A DNA stretch of 64,000 bases from Sisyra terminalis. Lineage: Eukaryota > Arthropoda > Insecta > Neuroptera > Sisyridae. Each line of letters starts with the position of its first letter. Positions within the stretch are counted from its first letter, which is position 1. Below the pieces are notes generated by a model. The model had not been told where the DNA came from, ran no database searches, and saw only the letters and a program-made list of their open reading frames with translations. A program made the position numbers and the translations under genes. Shown here piece after piece: positions 11,560-22,648 of this stretch. The stretch covers positions 34,983,701 to 35,047,700 of the forward strand of contig OY292275.1 of assembly GCA_958496175.1 (NCBI GenBank). The letters are read 5' to 3'.

Positions 11560-12170
11560 ATTACCTGGGTGAGTTTCAGAAGGAAGAATTCAGGTGATAA
11601 AATTAGAGTAGTCCAATAAATTACATTTAAATTAGAGTGAATTTTTTGGAAATGTGCTTATACGAGGTTAACAACGAAGGGAAAGTTAAGGTATTTGTAA
11701 ATGGTTCGATTGTTTTCATAATAAAAAGCATTGGTTATTCGAACAAAAACTTTGGATTGGAAGGATTGGATAATTTGAATGTTTGAAGGTCTTCAGAACC
11801 CCATAATTCCGGTCCAACATATTTGTTCAGTTTTATTTATTACCAGTTTAGTTTTTGTAATTCTTAAGAAATTTGTCCGTATCATTTGTTAAATTCCTTT
11901 TAAATTTAATATGTTGGTTTCAAGTTAGATGACTATCTAGGTGAAAATTTCGTTTTCAATCGGTAAAATGTTGTTGTCAAAGTATGTTGAAGGAAAAGAC
12001 AATTGTCTAAATGGTGTCAGTACACTTTTTCATTGCTTATTTTTATTTTCCATTTCTAACACCATCTTCAGATGAGATGAAGATTGTCCTGTGAAGTTGT
12101 GGCAGCTTTTATAGAATCACAATCAGTAGAAAGAATCACTATGTCGTCAGTATAAGCCAAAATACAAACT
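11560..12170 (-). pseudogene. Decayed Jockey-like reverse transcriptase
   Basis: Translation on the minus strand shows, in order, AYTDDIVILSTDCDSIKAA (catalytic FADD region altered to YTDD), RWC-KWKI, NYKN, a mixed-frame form of the WTYGIxLWG motif at about 11.80 kb, and then PSNIQIIQSFQSKVFVRITN followed by YKYLNFPFVV. The last block aligns with the intact Jockey-like copy in this window (SSNIEIMQRFQSKTLCLIV and HKDLGIATV). The spacing between the YTDD and LWG blocks, roughly 350 bp, fits the intact copy. Multiple stops and frameshifts show it is old. It is oriented like the LINE relic beside it but belongs to a different clade. Confidence 0.7.
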
Positions 12171-14290
12171 ACATATATATTTCTTTAACTCAAAAGTCTG
12201 CAAATCCATAATGAATTTAATAAATGATTTTCACATAACTTAAATTTTTAGTTAAAATAAAATCTAGTTTCCAGGATGGATAAGAAAGCTGATATTGGCT
12301 GCGATGTGGTGATATGATACGATAGAAGATACTATAAGCGTCTTTACACTTATACGTTTGCTATTAGATTTCTATTCGAAAAGTACTCTCGTCAACTCGT
12401 TTAACCACATAAGCTTATGTAACTCATAATACTTCCCGAGTGTTTTAAAATCTAAACAATTTAGATTTCGTAGGTGCTACCAATTGAAGTTAAAACTTGT
12501 TTATCGGATTTTCACTTGAACTAAGAACTACGGTATTAACAATATTTATTGCTTTATTTACAAGTTGAATTCAATTAAATTACATTTGCGATATTTATTA
12601 TAGAATATACTTATTATGAAACAAATAATATCGAATTCTCTAATTGTGGAACTAAAACGGCAGCTTTTTTATGTATTTCCTCGAACAGAAAATAGTTTTT
12701 TTTTATCTCTATTCTAATACAGTGTGTTAGTGTATGTGCGTATGTATAATTCTAAATTGTGATAAAAACTTATTTGAACGAGTCACAAATATTAATTAAA
12801 ATATATCATTTTATTTTTGAAAAGTGCAGTGCGAAGATAAATAAAAAAATCATTTCTTTATTTGTTTTTTCATACACTTAACGACTTCTGTATAGTTTTT
12901 GACCTTTTGTAATCTACAACTTTGTTATTGATGGCATGTAGTAGTTGACCTTCCGTTGACTAAAATGTGTCTTATACTTTGTTCCATCTTTGAATTATTC
13001 CATAAATTCCTTAAATTACTTCACCATTATTATCACTTCTGTTTTGATGTTCTATGGCTCTTTCATCTTCTGGTGAAGGTCGAAAGTGCTAAGCTTGCCT
13101 AAGTGCCTTAATTTCCTTTAATTTTTCAGACATCCTTTTCTATTGAACAGCTGTGAAACATTTTCTCTGAATAATTCAATTCTGCGAACGTTGAATGATT
13201 TGTTTTATTAATTATCCTTTTGTTTATATATATTCTAAGATATCGGTTGTTATTCATCATTAATCTTATTCCTTTTGCGTATACTCAGTGTCTTCACTGT
13301 GAATTTCTTTAACTTTGTCCTTTGTATAGATTCTTATGTTATTTACATCGTTCATTTGTGTATCTACTTAGTCTTTTCCAAATATAATTAATTTTGATAG
13401 TTCGAGGGATAGGTAAGTAATTCGGTCTTGTTCATTTTTATTACGCGCGTCATAATCTCTGGATAGAATATCGCCACGCTAAAACATCTACGTACAATAG
13501 TCATTACAATAGTTCAGGAAATTCTCGCAAAGAGTTTAAAAAAATTGCGATAGTTTTTCTCATTTTCGCAAATCTCCTCCATTAAGAAATTCTTAAGAAT
13601 ATCTAGGATCTTCATTTTCTTTGTTATTTGATTGAATAGATCATCTAATTGGTTCGGCTTATAATTATTCTTCACCATTTTGTTGGGTCAAATTTTTTTG
13701 TTAATATAATAACGTAGAGAATTTGTAACCCAAATAATAGTTGAAAGTGACAAAAATTATTTATTTTAAATCTTAAAGGACAACCAACCGTAAATATCCT
13801 TTATCAAAATTTCGTTTTATCTAAATCTTATTTTCTAGTGATAATTTAATGAAATTAGAATTTGTATAGTAAGGAAAATTTCCGTACCGTTCAATTTCCT
13901 AATGAAATTACTTAAAATTTAATATTTCTTCTTCTACCCGCATAATATTATGCGTAAAATGTATTTCGAAGAAGTTTCAAGAAGGACTTCCATTATTTAA
14001 ACATCGTTTAATAATTCATTGTAGTCACTTCAAAGTAAAGCTTAGTAGTTGTTGAAAATTGCAATATAAGATATAATCTACCTATAAAGTAGGTATATCT
14101 CATGTAAGATATAAGGTGAATGTGAAAACAAATTTTTTTTTATTGGTAAATATTATTTTACATTCCTGTTCCTAGTTTCTGCAGTAAATTCCCATGGAAT
14201 GTCCGTATAGATTTCAATCTTTTATCGGTGGAGCAGACAACTCTAATCATCGTTTGTATCAAACTTGGTGTTATTTCTATATTTGATTCT
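12171..14290. other. AT-rich spacer with possible LINE debris
   Basis: No assignable gene. The stretch near 12.9-13.6 kb has somewhat better-balanced composition and could be decayed LINE sequence, but I found no diagnostic motif in the frames I read. Confidence 0.4.
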
Positions 14291-14293
14291 ATG

Positions 14294-14937
14294 ATAGTTG
14301 CCCACTAGAAAATTTCTCTCACGAAAATCGCCCACAAATAGTTGCGCATTAGCATTGTCGCTGATACAAAAGTTGTCCACTAAAAATTTATTCACAAAGA
14401 AACTCGTTCACACAGAAATCAACGCACAATGATATATCCTCAGATGGAAACTAACCCAAAGGAAAACATATTTATTCGATTTATTATTTAATTAAACATT
14501 ATTTTATTATTAGTATTGCAATACACTACTAACTTCATTGAAAAAAATATCTTGTTTTGAAAAAGTTATAAATTTAAATTATAAAAAATAAGGACTCATG
14601 TCTTTTTTAGCGACGTCAATATCTGGCCACGTTTCAGAAAACTTTGTCATTAATTTAGTTCGTGATTTTTTTATTATTTCAATTTTAATATCGTACTCAC
14701 AATAGATACTATTAAAGTACTATATTTATAATTTTATACAAACAATATTAAAATTATTTTTTCCTGTGAGTTGATTTCCATGTGAGGATATATCATTGTA
14801 CATTAATTTCTGTATAAGAAATTTTCTATATGAGTAAATTTCTATGTGAGCAACTTTCGCGTGCGCGCTAATGCTAGTAACTATAAGTGGGCAAATTTCT
14901 TGTGAAGATTTTTCTAGTGCGCAAGTGTCTGGTTACT
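14294..14937. mobile_element. Foldback element family F, copy 1
   Basis: About 644 bp with long terminal inverted repeats of roughly 155 bp. The left arm runs from GTTGCCCACTAGAAAATTTC to AACGCACAATGATATATCC and TGGAAACTAACCCA. The right arm is its inverse (CATGTGAGGATATATCATTG ... CTAGTGCGCAAGTGTCTGG). Each arm is a series of degenerate units of about 15-18 bp on the pattern GAAAATTGCTCACA, giving a quasi-periodic structure. A second copy lies at 63.33-63.71 kb. The interior contains a piece of MITE family M, which explains why this copy is about 260 bp longer. It has no coding capacity. Structure recalls FB/Galileo-type foldback elements, but sequence relationship is not shown. Confidence 0.8.
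14592..14692 (+). mobile_element. MITE family M, copy B (one arm), nested in foldback copy 1
   Basis: Contains CTCATGTCTTTTTTAGCGAC, GTCAATATCTGGCCACGTT, then ACTTTGT and AATTTAGTTCGTGATTTTTT. It aligns with the left arms at 10.53 and 18.80 kb. The matching right arm is absent, so this is a solo arm or a rearranged copy. It lies inside the central region of the foldback element. Confidence 0.6.
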
Positions 14938-15020
14938 TTCATATTTATGTTTTAGAGTAAATAAAAATTTCGATAAATAATACATTTTTATTATTGTAGA
15001 GTTTCAGATCCTCGTTGATG

Positions 15021-15198
15021 ATAAATTGGTAAAAATATTCAGAGAACTAGGATCAAATAATAATCAGTCAAAACTATTTATTACATGCGCTATTTATTAA
15101 CTATTTATTACAACCGAGCCGAAACGTCGCGCATGTAATAAATAGTTTTGACTGGTTGTTATTTGATCCTAGTCCTCTGAATAGTTTTACCAATTTAT
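15021..15198. repeat. Hairpin inverted repeat, 70-bp arms
   Basis: The left arm 15021-15090 (ATAAATTGGTAAAAATATTC ... TTATTACATGCGC) is matched by the right arm 15129-15198 in reverse complement with few differences. The 38-bp loop contains ACCGAGCCGAAACGTCG. The CCGAAACGTC string recalls the GAAAC segment in Penelope-like terminal repeats carrying hammerhead ribozymes, but no CTGATGA partner is visible here, so a ribozyme is not supported. Confidence 0.85.
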
Positions 15199-15954
15199 AC
15201 TTTTTTATTTTAATATTGTTTTATAATAGTTTCTTATTGAAAATTTGAATCCAGTATTACAGAAAACTTACCTAAAGGCTAAAAACTAATATTAAGAGCT
15301 TAATGAATTTTTTACATAAAAAACATAGTCATTGGTAATTTAACGAAGTCATTAATACTTGTTACAAAAGCAATTGAAAAAATTTAACTTTTTAAGGTGA
15401 CTTTCAAATGAAAATGTTTTCTTAATCTGATATTTTATTGTAGTACTACTTCGCATTAAATTTTGTGGCTCCATATTTTTTCCACTTACTAATGGAAATG
15501 TTTTAATGAAAATTTTTGATAATTGTACTAGTTTTACGCACTTTTACATATTATAAGGTGACCTTTCATTTTTTTTCGTTTTTTTTAATTTACCGTAAAA
15601 AATTGGTTTAATTCAAATTAAGAGTATAACATAGAGTAGATCATCAATAGGTAAGTGCCAATGACATCCTATTGCTTCGATTAAATATTTTAGTTTTATA
15701 TTTTTTGAATAGCTTTTACATAGTTTAAAATTGAAGTTTAGTGCATATAGAAATTTCTCAATTGTTTTTAATTTTAAGGATCTAGCTTAGTTTAAATTTT
15801 AACCCCTTATATTCAAACTTGGTATGATACTGTCACTAGAGCTCTCTGTAGTGTGCTCTCATTTTTTGAACGACTTTACAATATAGCGTTGATTCTCCTG
15901 TCATTTATACTTTGTGGTATTAAATATAAATTTATAAACATACAAACAACACTA

Positions 15955-16344
15955 AACCAAGAATAAACTGGGTACATTTTCAAAAAGAGAACGTTCAATC
16001 CCAATGTAAAACTTAAATGTGAAAAAGACATTGACAACAGTCTGAAATATTTCCAATCAACTCTAGAAGAAAATATGGATTTATCAACAATCCACAAATA
16101 CCCTCTTAAAGCTTCGGCTCCAGCGCCTAAAATCTTGCAGTTGGTAACTAAAAAAAGGCAAGCCAAAAGAAACTGGCAAAAAACTAGATCTTCAGTCGCT
16201 AAAAATGTCTTAAACAACGCGACAAATCTTCTTAAAAAAGCACTTAGTCAAACGCAAAACGACAAAATACAGCGTTATGCCAAGCCTTTAAATAAAATAA
16301 AGGTTTTTTCCTATATTACTTCTTTTAAAACTAAAATTAATTAA
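15955..16344 (+). pseudogene. Jockey-like ORF2 fragment (endonuclease-RT linker)
   Basis: The plus-strand frame reads through CEKDIDNSLKYFQSTLEENM and then KILQLVTKKRQAKRNWQKTR, LNNATNLLKKAL, and a SYITSFKTKIN end. It matches the linker of the intact Jockey ORF2 in this window (VKELIAEKRKLRKKWQNSRN, FNRATACLKEKL, DFSLWKATKKLKNP). The frame stays open for 89 codons from an internal Met, but upstream sequence is frameshifted and no endonuclease or reverse-transcriptase motif remains on either side. A hAT-like end abuts it at 16347, which may mark the breakpoint. It is a fragment, not a gene. Confidence 0.65.
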
Positions 16345-16346
16345 TC

Positions 16347-16560
16347 ACAGGGGTGGCCAGTCCGCAATCCGTGGACTATATGTTGCTCGACTTAACGACT
16401 TAAAATACTTTTTTCTACAATGACCAAAATAGTGAAAACCAATATTTTAAAAATATCTGTAGTATATCTAAATCTAATGTGGAGAATTGAAAATATATAA
16501 TTTTATATGTGACCCGTGGAGTGATGATGCATTCCCCAAGTGGCTTCCAATATTAATTGG
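16347..16560 (+). mobile_element. hAT-like element end
   Basis: Starts CAGGGGTGGCCAGTCCGC, then AATCCGTGGACTATATGTTG, matching the general hAT end pattern (CAGGGGTGGCCAAxCxGCGG ... GxCCACATGTGGCTC) from memory. A second GC-richer block (GTGACCCGTGGAG ... CCCCAAGTGGCTTCC) near 16508-16550 is typical of the interior of such elements. The opposite terminus was not found. Confidence 0.45.
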
Positions 16561-16818
16561 GATGCTGATTGAACAGTTAAACATTGTAATAATACAAAGA
16601 AGTTTAACAATATTTTTAAAGGTAAAATTACGAAAGTTATCAAGCATTACAGTTCTTTGAGTTTCCCATTATATCTGTAGATTCGCCAGAATTTATTTTT
16701 CTTTAAACAAGGATAATAGAGACGTGGCTTTTTCTGTTGTTAATGATTTTATAAAGAAGTAAATTCTTTTGAATTAGATTTATAATATTTGGTAACTTAA
16801 AAAAAAGAGAAAGTAAAA

Positions 16819-16889
16819 AATTATTTAGTAAAACTTTATTTAAATAATTTTTTAAATTATTTAGTAAAACTTTATTTAAATAATTTTTC
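16819..16889 (+). repeat. 36-bp tandem duplication
   Basis: The unit beginning AATTATTTAGTAAAACTTTA and running through TTTAAATAATTTTT is present twice head to tail with a 36-bp period and essentially no divergence, so it is a recent duplication. Confidence 0.9.
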
Positions 16890-17228
16890 TACAACAAATA
16901 TCACACTTATTTAAAGCTTCGATAAGTTTTATACGATAAGAAATGTCTCAGGAGACTTACAGTTTCAGGGTTTTTGTTATTATCTTAACAAGAACATGTT
17001 TTTCTTTACTCTAAAGTGCATACAAATTGAAATGTGGTTCACATAAGAAGAAGACAAGTGAACGATTGTCAAATAATGGAAACGAGGAAGCTTTCGATAC
17101 AAAAGAGTATCTAAATATAACAAATTAACTTAAGTTGAAAGAATGAAAAATGGTACCATTTCAAGTGCTCGTAAAACCTTTATGGAAGTAATAGAAGAAT
17201 GTATTTTGAAAATAAATATCTACGTGAA

Positions 17229-17264
17229 AATTTTTCATTTTTCATTTTTCATTTTTCAATTTTC
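17229..17264 (+). repeat. (CATTTTT)n heptamer repeat
   Basis: About four and a half units of TTTTTCA, the last ones degenerate. A simple repeat. Confidence 0.9.
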
Positions 17265-18599
17265 ATATTATTTAATGTTTGCAACTGGTGACAATGAAAG
17301 ATTTAAGATTTCATTCCAATTTTAACTATGTGAATTTTTTTAATGCCAAACCGCAAGGGAGGTAGAGTAAGTTTGATTTAACTTTTGTTGTATAAGTTTG
17401 TGACAGCTTTTAACAATACGAACGAAGAGTTTGGTGCACTTGTAACTATGTATAATAAATAATAGTGTAAAGCGTAAGTTCAGAATACACGTCAAAAGGA
17501 AAAAAAAGAGTAAAAGTATAGAATGATAAAGTTTTGTAAGTGCAACAAGAACAAAAAAATGGAGGAAAAGAATTTACTTACGAGTTTATGCAGATAAAAT
17601 CATTGAAATAAAACTTTATAATTTGAAACAATATAACAATGAGAAAAACCATTAAATGTTAGGATTATAAAAAAATTATAAACTTTTCAAATTCTTAACC
17701 AAAAGTTCAATAGAAGAAAGCAATAATATTTGCAACTTATAATCTTTCGTGTACGGTAATTGCAGAAGTAGATTAAAAATATGAAAATTTGAAATTTAAA
17801 ATTAATTTTTATGAAAAACTTAAAACCAAAAGAAAAAGAACAAAATTAAAGTTATTCTTTTAGAATAAGTAGGCTTCTGTTAACTTTTTATCGTCATAAG
17901 AAAAAATTCGACAGCTGTAATTTTAACAAACGAAAATAATGACAATTTAAGCCCTCATGAGCCCATTTCTAAAAGAATTATCAACGCAAATAAAATTACT
18001 TTGATTCAAGTTTATACATTCTTTCGTAAAGTAATTAGATTTCTACATTAGGTTCCTTTATACAAATATCTTTTTGTTTAAATAGAAATAAAAATTATCT
18101 GATGCGTATCTGGTTCTATAGTTTCATTCTTTTGTATGTTAAACATGAGTAAAAAATATAGTAATTCGTTAATATTATTAATATTTAGTAATCGCTCAAA
18201 AATATTTTAGATACACGACAATAAAAAAATAATAAAATCTAGATTTTTTCAAACTAAACAATATTAAAATATTATACTGATTTTTGGCGACGGTTTTTAA
18301 AACCTGGTCAACTAAAATTAAAATTACAAGAGATACAAAAAATAATTTTGTTTTGGGTTACGTAATGGGTAGTTAAGTTTTTGATTGTAAAACCGTTTTA
18401 AGTTTGAGTCACTTGAAAGCTCAGTAAATTCCGTTTGAGCTGTAAGTGGAAGGTGATTAAGCTCACTTAAGCCAATTCAAAACGGCTTTCAAAGTTAAGC
18501 TACCTTTTTGAAATAAATATTTAAAATACAATATGTTAGGAATTGTGTTCCTAGCGCTTTTAAGTGATCTACAATAATTTTACCAATATAATCTAGATT

Positions 18600-18712
18600 C
18601 TAGATGTTATAAAATCGTGTGTTTAAATATTTCACATTAAAATTTCTCGTGACCCCAGAATTTTGCTACGCGACCCCATTTGGGGTGGCGACCCATAGCT
18701 TAAAAAGGGCTG
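18600..18712 (-). mobile_element. hAT-type terminus
   Basis: On the minus strand it starts near 18712 with CACAGCCCTTTTTAAGCTAT, then GGGTCGCCACCCCAAATGGG, GTCGCGTAGCAAAATTCTGG and GGTCACGAGAAATTTT. This is the common hAT MITE end pattern (CTATGGGTCGCGACCCC ... GGGGTCACGAG). The other end was not located, so length is uncertain. Confidence 0.6.
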
Positions 18713-18795
18713 TGATAGGCTATAATTTAACTATGACCTATTTAACATTTACTAACAAATGAATCAATGACATTTGCTTCACAACTAAAGGGTCT

Positions 18796-19040
18796 TCAAA
18801 AAGCTCATATCCCTTTTAGATCGGTCAATATCTGGCAACGTTGCATTTTCTACTTTGTATTTAATTAAATTCGCGCATATATCGGACCATAATGAAAATT
18901 TAGCCACAAAAAGGATAAATATACCATATTAAAATTTAATTAACCAAAAAATCGCGAATAGAATAAAAAACAAAGTAGAAAATACAACATAGCCAGATTT
19001 AACGGTTTGAAAAGGGACATGAGCTTTGAAAAAGCTCTGA
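18796..19040. mobile_element. MITE family M, copy C
   Basis: About 245 bp. The left arm has AAGCTCATATCCCTTTTAGA, TCAATATCTGGCAACGTTGC and TTTCTACTTTG. The right arm is inverted (CAAAGTAGAAAATACAACAT, AGCCAGATTTAACG, AAAGGGACATGAGCTTT). The outer AGCTCATGTCCCTTTT and the CTGGCAACGTTG blocks identify it with copies A and B. The interior is non-coding. Confidence 0.7.
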
Positions 19041-21537
19041 AAGAATCCTTAAGCGAAGAAGTGCAGTGATTTTGAAATTATCAGTTAATCTTCCACATAG
19101 CTTAGGTATTCAACAAAATACTAAACAAACGAGTGAAATGGAAAATAGAAGAGATGCTGGATGAGAATCAATTTGAATTATGATCATCTACAAAAAAAGA
19201 AAATCCACTTCCATGGAAAATACTGCCAATAAACAGAAAAAAAATCTCTCCTATTACTTATAACTTGTAAGTGAGCATTATAACTTTTATTCAGTATTTA
19301 TTTTAATTCAGATTTTGTTTATTATTAGTATCCATAAATGCATTTTTTTCTAAAATATTAAATGTAGCCTTTTGACTTCATCCCTTTACATAATTTACCT
19401 TGCAAAAAAAATACAAAATAAAATACGTATTTTATTTCCAATAATATTCGGAATTGAAGAAAAATCATAAAAGGCTTAGAGTTAAAACTCTTAACGGGGA
19501 TCCCATGACCGCACTCAATTTTATTAGCATTTTTTAGTATTTCACTTATAAATTGAAATTACTCTTCAAAGGAAGTATTTTTTCTATATACATATCTTAT
19601 CAAGGAAAATTATAGATATTATTTTATTCTATGGTAAAATACTCATAACTACTTCATAAAGAGGGATATTTTGTTATAAAAAACTAAGTAAATATGATAT
19701 ATTTTTTAGTTAACCAACCAAGATTAAAAAGTATTCGAAGTTATTCTGGGAAAATGAAAACTAGTGTATTTTCTTTACTGATTTATTATTTTCTATAAAT
19801 TATTCAAGTAAACAAATCCATAACATCCAATATTAATTTTGAAGAATGAATAGAATAACAAACAAATTTTCTCATTTGCCATGCATTCATCACAGATGTG
19901 TTCGTCAGAAAGAATAATTTTTTTAGACAAAGTCTAAAAAGATCAACTCGGAATACAAAATACCAATATAAGCCGTTGAATATTGCCGAAAAAGGCTGTT
20001 AAATATTATTTATTCGACTATTGTCGTTGAATAACGTCTGCTTGTACGACATTTTCATTCATTTTTTGTTTCAAGCTAACTTTGTAAATTAACTATTTGG
20101 CATTGAACCAAAAGAAAAACCGACAAAACGAGGCAAATTTTGGAATCGTAATCTCTATTCAAATTGCTTTCAAAATTTATGTATGATTTTTCTCTTCGAA
20201 AGTCATTGAACTTATCAATCAATATTATTTTCGGCTAGTTGATTTTTCATGTAATTATCTTTCAATTATTTCGATAGCGTAAAAATGATTTGCTCAAATA
20301 AATCTTTAAAAAAGGACACCTTAAATTTTGTTGTTGTCATTAATTTCAAATTAAATTGTTAAAGTGGAATATTTAAATCGTTTTCATTGAACTAAAACAG
20401 AAAAAAATCATTCTTTGTTTCATTTTAATTCGTTAGATAAAATAGCCTTTAAATTATCCTGTTCAATGAATACTAAAATAAGTAAGAGCAAAGCATCGGC
20501 TCACGAAAAAAAATGAAATTAAAGTCAAACAAAATTCAGAGAAAAGTGTTTTTACTCTGTGAAAATATGGTGCTGACAAAAAACGTAAAAGAAAATTTGA
20601 TTAATGAACGACGAGCTTTGAGCTTTGCCTTAAAAGTTTTTTGTTTCTATTTACTTTTTTATTTATTTCTCAATTTAATTTTTGTCTTGAATATATTGCT
20701 TTATTAAAGAAAAAAGACATCATAATTAAAAATAGATACAATTTATATTTTTGGTATCCTATTGTTTTAACGTACAAACTGTCATAGAGTTAAAATATTT
20801 AACAATGTAGGTATTAATTAAAAACATATGAATAATTATGTGAAAATGTTCTTTGAATTAGAAAATCGAATTCGTAATCTCACGTCAATCTCAAATTGGG
20901 TTTAACTCAATATGCTCCAACTTTTCACAAGATATATGTTGTAATCATTGAAAATCGAAACTTGTCGAACAAGTAACTCACGTTACTAAAGTGCATATAA
21001 ATTAAATGTTACTCAAGTGTGATAATAAGGGAGAAATGGTTAAAGTTTCAACAATTAGTATGTAAATTTCAAGTTAAGCAAAGAAAAAGAATTACTTATA
21101 AAAAGGTTAACATATTGAGTTTAATTAAAGTTGAATAAAAATGTATTAAAAACACAACAATGTCTGCCTGATTATTTTATAAAAGCTGTAAATATATAAA
21201 TTTAATTTCAATAAAAAATGTTCATGAAACATGTCTGTATACTCGAAAGTATGAAATATTTCAATGTACTGGTTCTAAGCACAGGCGCAAATGCACCTCT
21301 TTAGAATTTTTATACCAGGAAAATTAAAAAAAAAATTAAAAACCACTTCGCCTAGAAATCAGAGGCATTTCTTAGCTGTATGTATTGTAACTTATATACA
21401 AGGTATACAGTTTTCAATTAACGTTTGAGAAGAATTACTATTCTCTGAAAATATAAATTTAAGTATGAAAATAACGATTTGAAAATCTTTTTTGACAATC
21501 CATAGTATCTTTCGCTCAGCCTGTTGATATGAAACTA
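19041..21537. other. AT-rich spacer
   Basis: No gene or known repeat recognised. A 64-codon ORF near 20.5 kb ends in a hydrophobic stretch (FYLLFYLFLNLIFVLNILLY) but its composition is that of the surrounding DNA, so I do not call it. Confidence 0.5.
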
Positions 21538-22648
21538 TAGGTCGCGGACTAGCAATATTTTTTTATTGTATTTGAATGGAAATTTATCGACAAAAAATCT
21601 TAAGAAGGAGGGCACCCCCCCCTTTCAAAAATATCGGTCATTTTACCTATTACTAAATTTTTCCTCTCGCATTAGAATTAAAAGCTGTTATCTCTAAGAT
21701 TATAAGCGCTAAAAACACTTTAGAACAATCATTTGAATTGTTATTTGCCTAGTTTTCTACTAATTTATATAAAGTGCGTAAAATATTTACATAAAATCGA
21801 GAAATAAGGGCTTAAATTTCAAATTTGACCCTTTTTTTAGCAAAAAAATCAGTTTTTTGCGTCTAGATAAATAGCCTCCCCCTCAAACCATGCAATATTA
21901 TTATTATTAATTTCAAAATTATTTGACTTTTCCGACAAAATAAGACCAATATCGTTATTGTAACTTACATATTATTGAAATCATCTAACATGAAAGTTTG
22001 GCATTATTTGAGGATAAAACCAATTTGAACGAAATAAAACACATACTTAAATTATTTGTATTATTAATGATTTAAATTTCATGTAAAAGATTTACGATTT
22101 ATGATTTAAGATATTTAACAACAATAATACAAATAATATAAATATGTGTCTTACTTCAATCAAATTGTTTTTACCTTCAAATAATGACAAACTTTCAAGT
22201 TAGATGATTTCAATTATATGCAAGTTACATTAATGATATTGATCTTATTTTGTAGGAAATCTCAAATACTTTTAAAATTAATATCAATTCCATGGTTTTT
22301 GGGGGGTGGGTTCTTTAACTAAACGCAAAAACCTTTTTTTTTGCTAAAAAAGGGTTAAATTTAAAGTTTAAGCCCTTATATCTCTACTTGAAGTAGTTAT
22401 TTTTAACAGTTTATGTGTATTTGTAGAAAGCCAAGCTAATAACAATTCAAATGATTGTTTTATAGTGTCGCTAGCGTTTATAATTTTAGAGATAACCGCT
22501 TTTAATTCTAATGCGAGAAGAAAAATTTAGTAATAGGTAAAATAGCCGTATTTTTTAAAAAGTAGGGAGGCATCCCCCTTTTTCATGTTTTTTGTCAATA
22601 AATTCCAATCCAGAATACGATATTTAAATATCGCTAGTCCGCGACCTA
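21538..22648. mobile_element. 1.1-kb palindromic foldback element, TA-flanked
   Basis: The outermost arms are perfect: TAGGTCGCGGACTAGC at 21538 and its complement GCTAGTCCGCGACCTA ending at 22648. Inverted correspondence continues through nearly the whole element. Examples are CGCATTAGAATTAAAAGC on the left with GCTTTTAATTCTAATGCG on the right, and CAATTTGAACGAAATAAAAC with its partner near 22160. Only about 50 bp near 22.07-22.12 kb remains as a loop, so each arm is about 530 bp. The arms are visibly diverged and contain small indels. The flanking TA on each side fits a Tc1/mariner-type target duplication. No ORF of note. Confidence 0.85.

Larger units (their letters stand above)
16561..18590. 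other. AT-rich spacer
   Basis: No gene is supported. It contains the two small tandem repeats listed separately. Short ORFs here have no recognisable motif. Confidence 0.5.

Noticed and set aside
12890..13620. Possible additional LINE coding debris
   Set aside because: Composition is suggestive but no diagnostic reverse-transcriptase or endonuclease motif could be read in any frame I tried.
18280..18315. GGCGACGGTTTTTAAAACC resembling the SINE 3' end
   Set aside because: No SINE head or tail blocks precede it. Similarity is limited to GGCGACGGT.
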